DNA of 64,000 nt from Kushneria konosiri (lineage in GTDB: Bacteria > Pseudomonadota > Gammaproteobacteria > Pseudomonadales > Halomonadaceae). Below the pieces are notes generated by a model. It was not told the DNA's origin, did no database searches, and was given only the letters and a program-made list of their open reading frames with translations. The stretch lies in contig NZ_CP021323.1 in assembly GCF_002155145.1 (NCBI RefSeq), forward strand, positions 1,302,001 through 1,366,000, written 5' to 3'. Shown piece by piece: positions 27,073 through 37,783 of this stretch. Position numbers and translations under genes: made by a program. Positions within the stretch are counted from its first letter, which is position 1. Each line of letters starts with the position of its first letter.

Positions 27073-28536
27073 ATGGACGCTTATAAGCTGTTTAACTGGG
27101 GACTATTGATTCTGACCTTTGGTTTTCTAATCTATTTAGGCTATCTGTCGTCAAAAATGATGGCAAAAAGTGAAGGAGGGTTTCTGGTCGCCGGACGCTC
27201 GCTGGGGGCTTTCGTGGGCGCCGGTACCATTGTGGCCACGGGGTTCAGCGGCTGGGGCTTCATGGGCTCACCAGGTGTCGTGTACCAATTCGGTGCGGTC
27301 GAGGTGCTGGGGAACTTCTTCTTTGCACCAGCGATGATGATTGCAGTGCTCTACTTTGCACGTTTTCTTCAGTCTCGAGCGGCTGACATGGGCAGCAATA
27401 CGATTCCAGAATACATTGCCCAGATACACGGCGGCGGCGGCATGGGCCGGCTGGTGCAGGGTGTGGCGGCGCTGCTGACCATTGTGCTGCTGCTAGTCTT
27501 TCTGGTCAGTCAGATCAAGGCCGTTGGACTGCTTGGAGCCAGCTGGCTGGGCATCGATCTTGGTCCGAGCGCGCTGCTGATGGTCGGAGTCATCATCATC
27601 TATACCATGCTCGGCGGGCTGGCAGCCGTAGCCTGGACCGATACGGTTATGGTCTGCGGTATGGCGCTAGCGGCGGTCATCATTCTTATCCAGATGCTGA
27701 CCAGCGTCGATCTCGGTGAGTGGGAGAGTTCGCTCAATGCCATCGATCCCGAGCTGCTCAATCCAACGCAGGGGGCGCCCTACGGCGATTCACCGTGGTC
27801 AGCGTTTCTTGTTCTGCCCTATGCGTTTTTGTTCGCGGCAGTACTTCCTTATATGGCAATACGCTTCATGGCCATGCGTCCCGATGTCAAGCTGCACAAG
27901 GTGGGCGTTTACGTGGCCATTCTGGGGGCGCTGCTGAGCCTGATTCCCATTGTCGGTCTTTATGTGCGTATGCAGATGCCCGATCTGGCTGATCCCGACA
28001 ACGCTATGCCGGTCTATCTCGAGCACTACATGCATCCGGCACTGCAGGGCATCATCACGCTGTTCATCATCTTTGCGATGAAATCCACTGCCAATTCGCT
28101 GCTGCATACCGTGGCCTCGGCGACCTCGCATGATCTACGCATGGCACTTTCCAGTGAGGCGCGCGTCGATTCAAAAGGCGCCTTGTTCATCAATCGTACC
28201 GCCGTGGTGGTGCTGGGTGTGATAGCACTGTTGATCATGCTTTATGCACCGCCTTTCATGCTGTCCTGGCTAGGCATTCTTGGCTCGGGTACGCTGCTGG
28301 CCAGCATGATCGGACCGGTCTTCATTTCCACTTTCTGGCAGGGCTCGGCCTGGGGAGCGCTGATCGCGATGTTGATCGGCTTTGTCGTCAGCGGATATAT
28401 GATGCTGTTTGCCAACGTAGGCTGGCTGATGGGGCCGTTGACCGGTTGTCTCGTCTCGTCGATCTGCTATGTCAGCGTCTCTTTGATGACGCCGCGCCGA
28501 ACTTGGCAGAAAACTTCGACTTGCTTAACTGAATGA
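27073..28536 (+). CDS. Sodium:solute symporter (SSS family)
   Basis: 487 aa, about 13 helices. N-terminal LeuT-fold landmarks: FLVAGRSLGAFVGAGTIVATGFSGWGFMGSPG, then SNTIPEYIAQ and AVAWTDTVMVCGM (the helix-6 signature). Sodium-coupled uptake of an organic solute. It lies downstream of creatininase and upstream of lrgAB, in one apparent operon with the 38-aa protein, so creatinine, creatine or a product such as sarcosine are candidate substrates (inference). Confidence 0.87.
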   Translation: MDAYKLFNWGLLILTFGFLIYLGYLSSKMMAKSEGGFLVAGRSLGAFVGAGTIVATGFSGWGFMGSPGVVYQFGAVEVLGNFFFAPAMMIAVLYFARFLQSRAADMGSNTIPEYIAQIHGGGGMGRLVQGVAALLTIVLLLVFLVSQIKAVGLLGASWLGIDLGPSALLMVGVIIIYTMLGGLAAVAWTDTVMVCGMALAAVIILIQMLTSVDLGEWESSLNAIDPELLNPTQGAPYGDSPWSAFLVLPYAFLFAAVLPYMAIRFMAMRPDVKLHKVGVYVAILGALLSLIPIVGLYVRMQMPDLADPDNAMPVYLEHYMHPALQGIITLFIIFAMKSTANSLLHTVASATSHDLRMALSSEARVDSKGALFINRTAVVVLGVIALLIMLYAPPFMLSWLGILGSGTLLASMIGPVFISTFWQGSAWGALIAMLIGFVVSGYMMLFANVGWLMGPLTGCLVSSICYVSVSLMTPRRTWQKTSTCLTE

Positions 28537-28549
28537 CAAAAGGAGAGCA

Positions 28550-28912
28550 ATGGTGCCTTTGGTTGGAGGACTGATCGGACTTTTCATCTGCCTAGGGGCC
28601 GGCGATGGTCTGGTGGCACTTACTGGGCTGCCGGTGCCCGGCTCCGTGCTGGGCATGCTATTGCTGCTGATATTTCTAATGATCAAAGGCGAGGTGCCAA
28701 GCGGACTTCGGCAGGTCAGTGAAGGCCTTTTGAAGTATCTGAGTCTGCTGTATGTGCCGGCCGGCGTCGGGATGATGATGTACTTCAATCTGATCAGGGC
28801 TGATTTCTGGCCGTTGATGGCGGCCTCGCTGATCTCGACCGTGGTCATGCTGGTGGTGTCGGCTGGAGTGATGAGCCGGCTCGACACCCACTCTGAGCAC
28901 GATCACTCCTGA
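28550..28912 (+). CDS. lrgA: LrgA/CidA-family membrane protein
   Basis: 120 aa from ATG 28550 with AGGAGA upstream, 13 bp after the symporter stop. Four predicted helices; family motifs VPGSVLGMLLLLIFL and SLLYVPAGVGMM. Known for holin-like or pyruvate-transport roles with LrgB. Its TGA overlaps the lrgB ATG. Its place in a catabolic operon favours a metabolite-transport role over autolysis (inference). Confidence 0.87.
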   Translation: MVPLVGGLIGLFICLGAGDGLVALTGLPVPGSVLGMLLLLIFLMIKGEVPSGLRQVSEGLLKYLSLLYVPAGVGMMMYFNLIRADFWPLMAASLISTVVMLVVSAGVMSRLDTHSEHDHS

Positions 28913-29634
28913 TGCATGGGCTCGATCTGAACGATACATGGCGCAGTTTCACGCCGCTGCCCTCGCTTCTGGCCACGCTGGTGATCTTTCAGTTTTCCGT
29001 CTGGCTCAATCGTCGTCTGGGCGGTACGCCCCTACTGCATCCGGTTATCTCGAGCATCGTGCTGATGATCGTGCTGCTGCGGTTTTTTCATATCGAATAT
29101 TCGGTGTACTTCGAAGGCGCGCGCTTTATCAATTTTCTGCTGGGGCCGGCCATCGTGGCATTGGCGGTGCCGCTGCATGATCATCTCGGGCATGTCAGAA
29201 GGCTGCTCTGGCCGATTGCGGTGACCAGTGTGATCAGCATTGTGGTATCGGCGGCTACCGTGCTGCTGGTCGGCATGGCTATGGGTGCTCGCCGCGATAG
29301 TCTGCTCAGTCTGGCGCCGAAGTCGGTAACCTCGCCGATTGCCATGGGCATTGCTGACGCGCTGGGCGGTATCCCAGCGCTAGCCGCGGGACTGGTCTTT
29401 ATCAGCGGAGCACTGGGCTGCCTGGTCGGCCCTTGGATTCTGAAATTCTTGAGAATCAAGGATCATCGCATTCAAGGATTTGCCATGGGGCTGGCAGTAC
29501 AGGGTTTTGGCACTGCTCAGTGCTTTTCGACGCTGGGGCCGGTGGCTGGCGCCTTTGCGGGTCTTGGCATGGGGCTGGGAGGGCTGCTTTCCACCTTCAT
29601 CATTCCCATAATGACCTCCTTGCTCGGTGTCTGA
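28912..29634 (+). CDS. lrgB: LrgB-family membrane protein
   Basis: 240 aa, start overlapping the lrgA stop. Multi-span protein with the LrgB signatures LAPKSVTSPIAMGIADALGG and GFAMGLAVQGFGTAQ. LrgAB complexes export or import small carboxylates such as pyruvate or glycolate in several organisms. It lies between the symporter and the GATase1/AraC regulator. Confidence 0.88.
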   Translation: MHGLDLNDTWRSFTPLPSLLATLVIFQFSVWLNRRLGGTPLLHPVISSIVLMIVLLRFFHIEYSVYFEGARFINFLLGPAIVALAVPLHDHLGHVRRLLWPIAVTSVISIVVSAATVLLVGMAMGARRDSLLSLAPKSVTSPIAMGIADALGGIPALAAGLVFISGALGCLVGPWILKFLRIKDHRIQGFAMGLAVQGFGTAQCFSTLGPVAGAFAGLGMGLGGLLSTFIIPIMTSLLGV

Positions 29635-29728
29635 ATTTCGCTGATTCAGACAGCGATCCGCCAGTACGATCGAGCTGCGATGCGACGTTCCGCGCTTTCT
29701 CTTTTATTCGTTTCTGCGGAGTCCGATC

Positions 29729-30766
29729 TTGAGCTTTTTAACCGGATCACAACACTGCCTGTCCATTGGTTTTGTACTACTCCCGCGATTCACGCTACTG
29801 CCCTTTGCGGCCTTTGTGGACTGTCTGCGTTTGGCGGGGGATGAAGGCGACATGAGCCGACAGTTGCGTTGCCGCTGGACGTTCATGACCAGCGAGGGTC
29901 ATGACGCCCAGTCGAGCTGTGGCGCTGGCATTACGCCTTGCAGTGCCTACCGCGACCCATCGGAGTTCGACTATTTGGTCGTCATCGCCGGCGTACTTGA
30001 CAATCAGGAAATGGTCGACAAGCGTACTCTGGCTTATCTCAAGTGGGCCGAGCAAAGCAAGGTACCGTTGATAGGTCTTTGCACCGGTGTATTTGCTCTG
30101 CTCCAGACCGGTTTGATGCATCACCGTCGCTGTTGTGTCAGCTGGTACCACCATGATGATCTGGTACGACGTTTTCCTCATGCCGTTCCCGTCTCGGATC
30201 AGCTCTATATTGATGACGGCGATCGCCTGACTTGCGCCGGAGGTATTGCCTCTGCTGATCTGGCAGCCTATCTGGTCGAGCGTCATCTCGGTCGGATATG
30301 GGCTAGAAAAAGTCTTTACATCATGCTCATCAATGAGGCGCGACGGGGCAATACGCCTCAGCCGCATCCGATGGTTTGGGAAAAGGTCGACAATCGCATC
30401 GTGCGGCGTGCGATCTCCATTCTTGAACAGCACCTTGGTGAGTTGATATCTATCGATGAGTTGGCTGAGCGTACGGGCTGTTCACGCAGAGCGCTTGAGC
30501 GTAATTTTCGTGAGTCGCTGAGCGTGAGTCCGCAGAAGTTTTCACGTGATCTACGTCTACGTTATGGGCTCTGGCTGCTCAAATTTACCGCTAGAAGCAT
30601 CACTGAGGTCGGCGAGCACTGTGGCTTTGCTGATACAGCTCATTTTTCTCGACATTTCAAAAAAGCTTTTGGTCATAGCCCGTCAGATATTCGCAAGAAT
30701 GACGTGATACTTGAAGAAGAGCTGATAGATCCTTTTTTCCTGCATATCGGTAAATCCAGCCGTTAG
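29729..30766 (+). CDS. GATase1-like AraC-family regulator (GlxA/SouR/GbdR type)
   Basis: 345 aa from TTG 29729 (GGAG 8 nt upstream). N-terminal DJ-1/PfpI-like domain (about 10-190; LIGLCTGVFALLQTGLM at the nucleophile elbow) and two C-terminal AraC helix-turn-helix motifs (SIDELAERTGCSRRALERNFRE and EVGEHCGFADTAHFSRHFKKAFGHSP). This architecture is shared by GbdR, CdhR and SouR, which respond to betaine, carnitine and sarcosine. Sitting directly upstream of glyA-soxBDAG, it is the best candidate for sarcosine-responsive control. The exact effector is inference. Confidence 0.87.
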   Translation: MSFLTGSQHCLSIGFVLLPRFTLLPFAAFVDCLRLAGDEGDMSRQLRCRWTFMTSEGHDAQSSCGAGITPCSAYRDPSEFDYLVVIAGVLDNQEMVDKRTLAYLKWAEQSKVPLIGLCTGVFALLQTGLMHHRRCCVSWYHHDDLVRRFPHAVPVSDQLYIDDGDRLTCAGGIASADLAAYLVERHLGRIWARKSLYIMLINEARRGNTPQPHPMVWEKVDNRIVRRAISILEQHLGELISIDELAERTGCSRRALERNFRESLSVSPQKFSRDLRLRYGLWLLKFTARSITEVGEHCGFADTAHFSRHFKKAFGHSPSDIRKNDVILEEELIDPFFLHIGKSSR

Positions 30767-31011
30767 AAATGCGTTCATTTGTGTTTTAAATGCCTTGGAA
30801 ACATCTATAAAACAGATGTTTAGTCTTTTATTAGTGCTGGGCAAATATTTTGTCGCATTTATTCAATTTCTTTCCAGAACAAAGGCGTAACAATGGATGC
30901 CACAAGCACCCTCCCATAAACGCAGCATCCATTTTTACAACTGTTGATCATAAGCATGAGAAGTTATTCATTGAGATAGCTGCTGGCTAATCGATCAACA
31001 AGGAGCCAATA

Positions 31012-32325
<1,314 letters not shown>

Positions 32326-32371
32326 ACACGGCCGACAGCAGGCTCCATCGGGGCCGACAAGGAGAAAGCTC

Positions 32372-33622
32372 ATGCAACGTTATTCCGGCTTCGGTCTGGT
32401 TAAACACGCGTTCGGTCATCACGAAAACTGGGAGCGTCAGTGGCGCAACCCGGAACCCAAGAAGCGCTACGACGTCATCATCGTGGGTGGCGGCGGCCAC
32501 GGGCTGGCCACGGCCTATTATCTGGCCAGGGAATTCGGCGTCAGAAACGTCGCCGTGATTGAAAAGGGCTGGCTGGGCGGTGGCAACACGGCGCGTAACA
32601 CCACCATCGTGCGGTCAAACTATCTGTGGGACGAAGCGGGGCGGCTGTACAACCACTCGCTGGATCTGTGGAAGGGGCTGTCACAGGATCTCAACTACAA
32701 CGTCATGTTCTCCCAGCGCGGCGTGCTCAACCTGGGCCACACCCTGCAGGACATGCGTGACATTCAGCGCCGCGTCAATGCCAACCGCCTCAACGGTATC
32801 GACAGTGAAGTGGTCACGCCGCAGCAGATCAAGGAGATCGAGCCCGAGCTCGACATCTCCAATCGGGCACGCTATCCGATCATGGGCGCTTCCTGGCAGA
32901 AAAGTGCCGGCGTGGCGCGTCACGATGCGGTCGCCTGGGGCTTTGCCCGCGGCGCCGACTCGCATGGCGTGGATCTGTTGCAGAACACCGAAGTGACCGG
33001 CTTCAAGATTCGTGATGGCAAGGTGCTGGGGGTCCACACCAACCGTGGCGACATCGAAGCCCATACGGTCGGCTGTGTGGCGGCCGGCAACTCGGGTGTG
33101 TTGGCGAAGATGGCCGGCATCAAGCTGCCGCTGGAGTCGCATCCGCTGCAGGCACTGGTCTCCGAGCCGCTCAAGCCGATTCTCAACACGGTCACCATGT
33201 CCAACCACGTTCACGGCTACGTGAGCCAGTCCGACAAGGGCGATCTGGTCATCGGTGCCGGCATCGACGGCTATCTCGGTTACGGTCAGCGCGGCAGCTA
33301 CCCCACCATCGAGCACACCCTGCAGGCGATCGTCGAGATGTTCCCGATGTTCTCGCGGGTGCGCATGAACCGTCAGTGGGGCGGCATCGTGGATACCTGC
33401 CCGGATGCCTGTCCGATTCTGTCCAAGACGAAGGTCAAGGGACTGTATTTCAACTGCGGCTGGGGCACCGGCGGCTTCAAGGCCACCCCCGGTTCGGGAC
33501 ACGTGTTTGCGGCCAGTCTGGCGAAAGGCGAAATGCACCCGATCGCTGCGCCCTTTTCCATCGACCGTTTCCATACCGGTGCATTGATCGATGAACACGG
33601 CGCTGCCGGCGTGGCGCACTGA
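32372..33622 (+). CDS. soxB: Sarcosine oxidase beta subunit
   Basis: 416 aa, the usual length. FAD-binding DAO fold: [19 protein letters not shown] near residue 33 and [15 protein letters not shown]. The segment [22 protein letters not shown] holds the His region where FMN is covalently attached. It carries the site of sarcosine oxidation in the alpha-beta-gamma-delta complex. 46 bp after glyA, 12 bp before soxD. Confidence 0.95.
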   Translation: MQRYSGFGLVKHAFGHHENWERQWRNPEPKKRYDVIIVGGGGHGLATAYYLAREFGVRNVAVIEKGWLGGGNTARNTTIVRSNYLWDEAGRLYNHSLDLWKGLSQDLNYNVMFSQRGVLNLGHTLQDMRDIQRRVNANRLNGIDSEVVTPQQIKEIEPELDISNRARYPIMGASWQKSAGVARHDAVAWGFARGADSHGVDLLQNTEVTGFKIRDGKVLGVHTNRGDIEAHTVGCVAAGNSGVLAKMAGIKLPLESHPLQALVSEPLKPILNTVTMSNHVHGYVSQSDKGDLVIGAGIDGYLGYGQRGSYPTIEHTLQAIVEMFPMFSRVRMNRQWGGIVDTCPDACPILSKTKVKGLYFNCGWGTGGFKATPGSGHVFAASLAKGEMHPIAAPFSIDRFHTGALIDEHGAAGVAH

Positions 33623-33634
33623 GGAGAGCCCGAC

Positions 33635-34024
33635 ATGTTTTATATCTTTTGCCCCTACTGCAAGGAGCACCGCGAGGAAGAGGAGTTTCATCCCCGCGGT
33701 CAGGCCCACCTCTTGCGCCCGGAAGATCCGGAAAATACCAGCGATGAAGAGTGGGGCGACTACCTGTTTTTCCGCGATAACCCGCGCGGCATTCACCACG
33801 AAATGTGGGTGCACTCGGTGGGCTGTCGCAAGTTTTTCAATATCACCCGTAACACGGTGACCTACGAGATCCTCGAGACCTATCCGATGGGCGAGCAGCC
33901 GACCATTACGGCGGATAGCCCCGAGATTCGTCACGAGCAGGGGGCTCAGGTGGCCGATGGCGGCTGGCAGACCGTCGGTGCCCGGCCCGAGAACAAGGCG
34001 CTCAACGAGGAGACCTCGTCATGA
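33635..34024 (+). CDS. soxD: Sarcosine oxidase delta subunit
   Basis: 129 aa; starts MFYIFCPYCKEHREEEEF and carries the zinc ligands Cys6, Cys9 and HSVGCRKFF. The C-terminal tail is somewhat longer than the usual about 100 residues. The stop overlaps the soxA ATG (ATGA). Structural subunit of the heterotetramer. Confidence 0.93.
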   Translation: MFYIFCPYCKEHREEEEFHPRGQAHLLRPEDPENTSDEEWGDYLFFRDNPRGIHHEMWVHSVGCRKFFNITRNTVTYEILETYPMGEQPTITADSPEIRHEQGAQVADGGWQTVGARPENKALNEETSS

Positions 34025-37000
34025 CCCAGAGCAATCGACTTTCGGCAGGCGGGCGTATCGATCGCTCGCACGGTCTCGAGTTCACCTTCAATGGTCAGCG
34101 CTATCAGGGCTATGCCGGGGATACCCTGGCTTCTGCCCTGCTGGCCAACGGCGTGGATATCGTCAATCGCAGCTTCAAGTATTCCCGTGCCCGCGGCATC
34201 GTGGCTGCTGGCGCCGAAGAACCCAATGCCCTGGTGCAGCTGGGTGCGCGCAAGGATACCCAGGTGCCCAATGTGCGCGCCACGCAGCAGGCGCTCTATG
34301 ACGGTCTGGTCGCGCGCAGCACCAACGGCTGGCCCAATGTCCAGCGTGACGTGATGAGCTGGGTCGGCAAGCTGGGCGGCAACTTCATGCCGCCGGGCTT
34401 CTACTACAAGACCTTCATGTCACCGGCCTCGATGTGGATGACCTACGAGAAGTACATCCGCATGGGGGCCGGTCTGGGCCGTGCCCCGACCGAATCCGAT
34501 CCGGACATCTACGACCACATGCATCATCACTGTGATGTGCTGGTCATCGGCGCCGGCCCTGCCGGTCTGGCCGCCGCGCTGAGCGCCGCACGCGGCGGTG
34601 CCCGTGTCATGCTGTGCGATGAGCAGGAAGAGATGGGCGGCTCGTTGCTGGACAGCCGCGACACGCTGAATGGCGTCTCTCCCGTCTCCTGGATCGAGCA
34701 GACACTCAGTGAGCTCGCGTCCATGGAGACCGTCACGCTGCTGCCGCGCACGACCGCCAACGGTTATCACGATCACAACTTCGTCACGCTGCACGAGCGT
34801 CGTACCGAACATCTGGCCGACACTGCTGCTGATGCCGGCTTTCCGGGGCAGTCGCGTGCCCGTCTGCACCGCGTGCGTGCCACGCGGGTGGTGCTGGCCA
34901 GCGGCACTCATGAGCGCCCGGTGGTCTATGCCAACAACGACCTGCCCGGCAACATGGTCGCCGGCGCCGTGTCGACCTACATCCGTCGCTACGGCGTCAT
35001 CCCCGGCAACAGCCTGGTACTCACCACCAGCAACGATCACGCCTATCGTGCGGCACTGGACTGGCAGGAAGCGGGTCGCAAGGTCGTGGCCATCGTGGAT
35101 GCACGTTCCAATCCCGACGGTGATCTGGTGCGCCAGGCCCGTGACAGCGGCATTCGCGTCATCACCGGCAGCGCCGTGATCGAGGCGAAGGGCACCCAGC
35201 GCGTCAGCGGTGCTCGTGTTTCGGCCGTCGATTTGAACCACTTCGTGATCACCGGACGTATCGAGGAGCTTGAGTGCGACACCATCGCAAGCTCCGGCGG
35301 CTACAGCCCGGTAGTACATCTGGCCTCGCACACCGGCACGCGTCCGCAGTGGGATGACACGCTGCTGGGCTTTGTGCCCGGCGAGGTCAAGGGGCTGATT
35401 TCGGCCGGTGGTGTCGCCGGTCATTATGCGCTGAGCGAAACGCTGGCAGACGGCGTCCGTGCCGGCCGCCAGGCCGCCATCGACAGCGGCTTTGACGACG
35501 CCGAAGAGCTCAAGCTGCCGGAAGCCAGGGCGCGCCGCGAAGCACCGGCCTGTGCGCTCTATCAGGTACCGCACGAGAAGAAGGGCGCCCGCGCACCCAA
35601 GCAGTTCGTGGACATGCAAAACGATGTCACGGCGTCAGCCATCGAACTGGCCACGCGTGAAGGCTTTGAGTCCATCGAGCACGTCAAGCGCTACACCGCG
35701 CTGGGCTTTGGTACCGATCAGGGTAAGCTGGGCAACATCAACGGCATGGCCATTGCCGCGCGCTGCCTGGGCCGCTCGATTCCTGAAGTCGGCACCACGG
35801 TCTTTCGTCCCAACTACACGCCGATCACCTTCGGGGCGATCGTGGGACGCCATTGCGGCGAGCTTTTCGACCCCAAACGCTACACCGCACTGCATCAGTG
35901 GCATGTCGAGCATGGCGCCGAGTTCGAGGACGTCGGCCTGTGGAAGCGCCCCTGGTATTTCCCGCGCAATGCCAACGGCAAGAAGGAGAGCATGCACGAG
36001 GCCGTGGCCCGTGAATGTCTCGCCGTTCGTCAGGGTGTGGGTATCCTGGATGCCTCGACGCTGGGCAAGATCGACATTCAGGGTCCGGATGCCCGTGAAT
36101 TCCTGGGGCGCGTCTACACCAACAAGTGGGCCAAACTGGCGCCGGGCCGCGTTCGTTACGGCCTGATGTGCAAGGACGACGGCATGCTGATGGACGACGG
36201 TACCACCAGCTGCCTGGGCGATAACCACTTCCTGATGACTACCACTACCGGTGGGGCCGCGGGCGTACTGGAGTGGCTGGAGCTGTGGCACCAGACCGAA
36301 TGGCCGGAGCTGCAGGTCTACTTCAACTCGGTCACCGACCACTGGGCCACCATGACCGTGACCGGGCCGGACGCGCGCAAGCTGATGTCGGAAGTCACCG
36401 ACATTGACCTTGACCGCGAAAAGTTCAAGTTCATGGACTGGAAGGAAGGCAACGTGGCCGGTGTCCCGGCACGCGTGTTCCGTATCTCGTTCACCGGGGA
36501 GCTGGCCTATGAGATCAACGTCCAGGCCAACTATGCCATGCAGGTCTGGAAGACCCTGTTCGAGCACGGCGAGAAGTACAACCTGACGCCCTACGGTACG
36601 GAAACGATGCACGTCCTGCGCGCCGAGAAGGGCCTGATCATCGTGGGTCAGGACACTGACGGCTCGGTGACTCCGGAAGATCTGGGCATGCAGTGGGCGA
36701 TCGGTTACGACAAGCCGTTCCACTGGATCGGCAAGCGTGCCCTGAGCCGTCCGGATACCATGCGAGGTGACCGCAAGCAGCTGGTCGGCCTCAAGCCGAA
36801 GGACCCGAGCGTCGTGCTGGAAGAGGGCGCCCAGATCGTGCTCGATCCCAACGAGTCGATCCCCATGACCATGATGGGACACGTCACCTCGAGCTATTAC
36901 AGCCCGTCGCTTGAAGGCAGCTTTGCGCTGGCCGTGCTGAAAAACGGGCGCGAGCGCATGGGAGAAACGGTCTATCTGCCCATGTCCGACGGCAAGGTGC

Positions 37001-37062
37001 ACGAGGCTGAAGTCGTCAGCACCGTCTTTATCGACCCCAAGGGAGAGCGCCAGAATGTCTGA
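34021..37062 (+). CDS. soxA: Sarcosine oxidase alpha subunit
   Basis: 1013 aa. Order of domains: 2Fe-2S-like Fer2_4 fold (about 20-105, without cluster cysteines), NAD-binding oxidoreductase (about 170-480; VLVIGAGPAGLAAALSAARGG), SoxA linker domain (about 500-600), then aminomethyltransferase-like GCV_T folate domain (about 620-1000). The latter captures formaldehyde on THF as 5,10-methylene-THF. Its 3' end overlaps soxG by 8 bp. With SoxB, SoxD and SoxG it converts sarcosine, O2 and THF to glycine, H2O2 and methylene-THF. Confidence 0.95.
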   Translation: MTQSNRLSAGGRIDRSHGLEFTFNGQRYQGYAGDTLASALLANGVDIVNRSFKYSRARGIVAAGAEEPNALVQLGARKDTQVPNVRATQQALYDGLVARSTNGWPNVQRDVMSWVGKLGGNFMPPGFYYKTFMSPASMWMTYEKYIRMGAGLGRAPTESDPDIYDHMHHHCDVLVIGAGPAGLAAALSAARGGARVMLCDEQEEMGGSLLDSRDTLNGVSPVSWIEQTLSELASMETVTLLPRTTANGYHDHNFVTLHERRTEHLADTAADAGFPGQSRARLHRVRATRVVLASGTHERPVVYANNDLPGNMVAGAVSTYIRRYGVIPGNSLVLTTSNDHAYRAALDWQEAGRKVVAIVDARSNPDGDLVRQARDSGIRVITGSAVIEAKGTQRVSGARVSAVDLNHFVITGRIEELECDTIASSGGYSPVVHLASHTGTRPQWDDTLLGFVPGEVKGLISAGGVAGHYALSETLADGVRAGRQAAIDSGFDDAEELKLPEARARREAPACALYQVPHEKKGARAPKQFVDMQNDVTASAIELATREGFESIEHVKRYTALGFGTDQGKLGNINGMAIAARCLGRSIPEVGTTVFRPNYTPITFGAIVGRHCGELFDPKRYTALHQWHVEHGAEFEDVGLWKRPWYFPRNANGKKESMHEAVARECLAVRQGVGILDASTLGKIDIQGPDAREFLGRVYTNKWAKLAPGRVRYGLMCKDDGMLMDDGTTSCLGDNHFLMTTTTGGAAGVLEWLELWHQTEWPELQVYFNSVTDHWATMTVTGPDARKLMSEVTDIDLDREKFKFMDWKEGNVAGVPARVFRISFTGELAYEINVQANYAMQVWKTLFEHGEKYNLTPYGTETMHVLRAEKGLIIVGQDTDGSVTPEDLGMQWAIGYDKPFHWIGKRALSRPDTMRGDRKQLVGLKPKDPSVVLEEGAQIVLDPNESIPMTMMGHVTSSYYSPSLEGSFALAVLKNGRERMGETVYLPMSDGKVHEAEVVSTVFIDPKGERQNV

Positions 37063-37690
37063 CGTCAAGGAATTCGAGACCCGTCCGGCCGACGATTCGA
37101 AGGCGGAGTCACCGCTGGCCTGGTCGCTGCACGAGCAGAAGTCGCTGCCGCACGCCTCCAATCCGGGCGTGATCCTCAGCGAAAAGCCCTTCATGGGGCA
37201 GCTGATCCTGCGCGGCGGTGCCATCGTCATGGACGAGGCGGTGCGCGAGGTGATGAACATGGCTCTGCCGGCGCGGCCGCTGGCGCTGGTCACCGATGAC
37301 AGCGGCGAGCGCTCGATCCAGTGGCTGTCGCCTGATGAGTGGCTGGTGATCGTGCCCGGCGGTGAAGAGTTCGAGCTGGAGCAGAAGCTGCGCCAGTCGC
37401 TGGGCCAGGCCCACTTCAGCATCGTCAACGTCAGCGGCGGTCAGACCGTCCTGTCACTGAAGGGGAAAAACTCGCGTGATGTATTGATGAAATCCATTTC
37501 CTACGACGTGCACTCAGAGGCGTTCCCGGTCGGCAAGGGGGTTTCCACGGTCTTTGCCAAGGCAACGGTCATCCTGCGCCGGCCCGAAGAGGATGGCTGG
37601 GAGCTGGTGATTCGCCGAAGCTTTGCCGACTACTGCTATCGCTGGCTGCTGGACGCTTCAAGAGAGTACGGCGTCAGCGTCACACGCTAG
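37055..37690 (+). CDS. soxG: Sarcosine oxidase gamma subunit
   Basis: 211 aa, SoxG/GCV_T-related fold; motifs WLSPDEWLVIVPG, HFSIVNVSGGQTVLSLKGKNSRDVL and FADYCYRWL. Overlaps soxA. A strong terminator follows, so purU is transcribed separately or by read-through. Confidence 0.93.
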   Translation: MSDVKEFETRPADDSKAESPLAWSLHEQKSLPHASNPGVILSEKPFMGQLILRGGAIVMDEAVREVMNMALPARPLALVTDDSGERSIQWLSPDEWLVIVPGGEEFELEQKLRQSLGQAHFSIVNVSGGQTVLSLKGKNSRDVLMKSISYDVHSEAFPVGKGVSTVFAKATVILRRPEEDGWELVIRRSFADYCYRWLLDASREYGVSVTR

Positions 37691-37699
37691 GCTCTGCTC

Positions 37700-37733
37700 A
37701 AGGGCCGGGGGCAGACGCTCCCGGCCCTTTTTT
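37700..37733 (+). terminator. Intrinsic terminator after soxG
   Basis: AAGGGCCGGG (37700-37709) pairs with CCCGGCCCTT (37720-37729) around a 10-nt loop, followed by a T run to 37733. It separates soxBDAG from purU. Confidence 0.9.
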
Positions 37734-37783
37734 CATCTTTTCTGTCGCCCCCGGGCTCTATTGAAAACGACAAGAGAAATGCC

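Noticed and set aside
30767-31011. Glycine riboswitch before glyA
   Set aside because: The 245-bp leader is AT-rich and lacks the paired aptamer motifs; regulator control is more likely.
32681-33934. 417-codon open frame antisense to soxB/soxD
   Set aside because: Shadow of the sarcosine oxidase genes; no start signal or motif.
35635-37428. 597-codon open frame antisense to soxA/soxG
   Set aside because: Mirror of GC-rich coding sequence on the other strand, His/Arg-rich, no domain; the sense genes are unambiguous.
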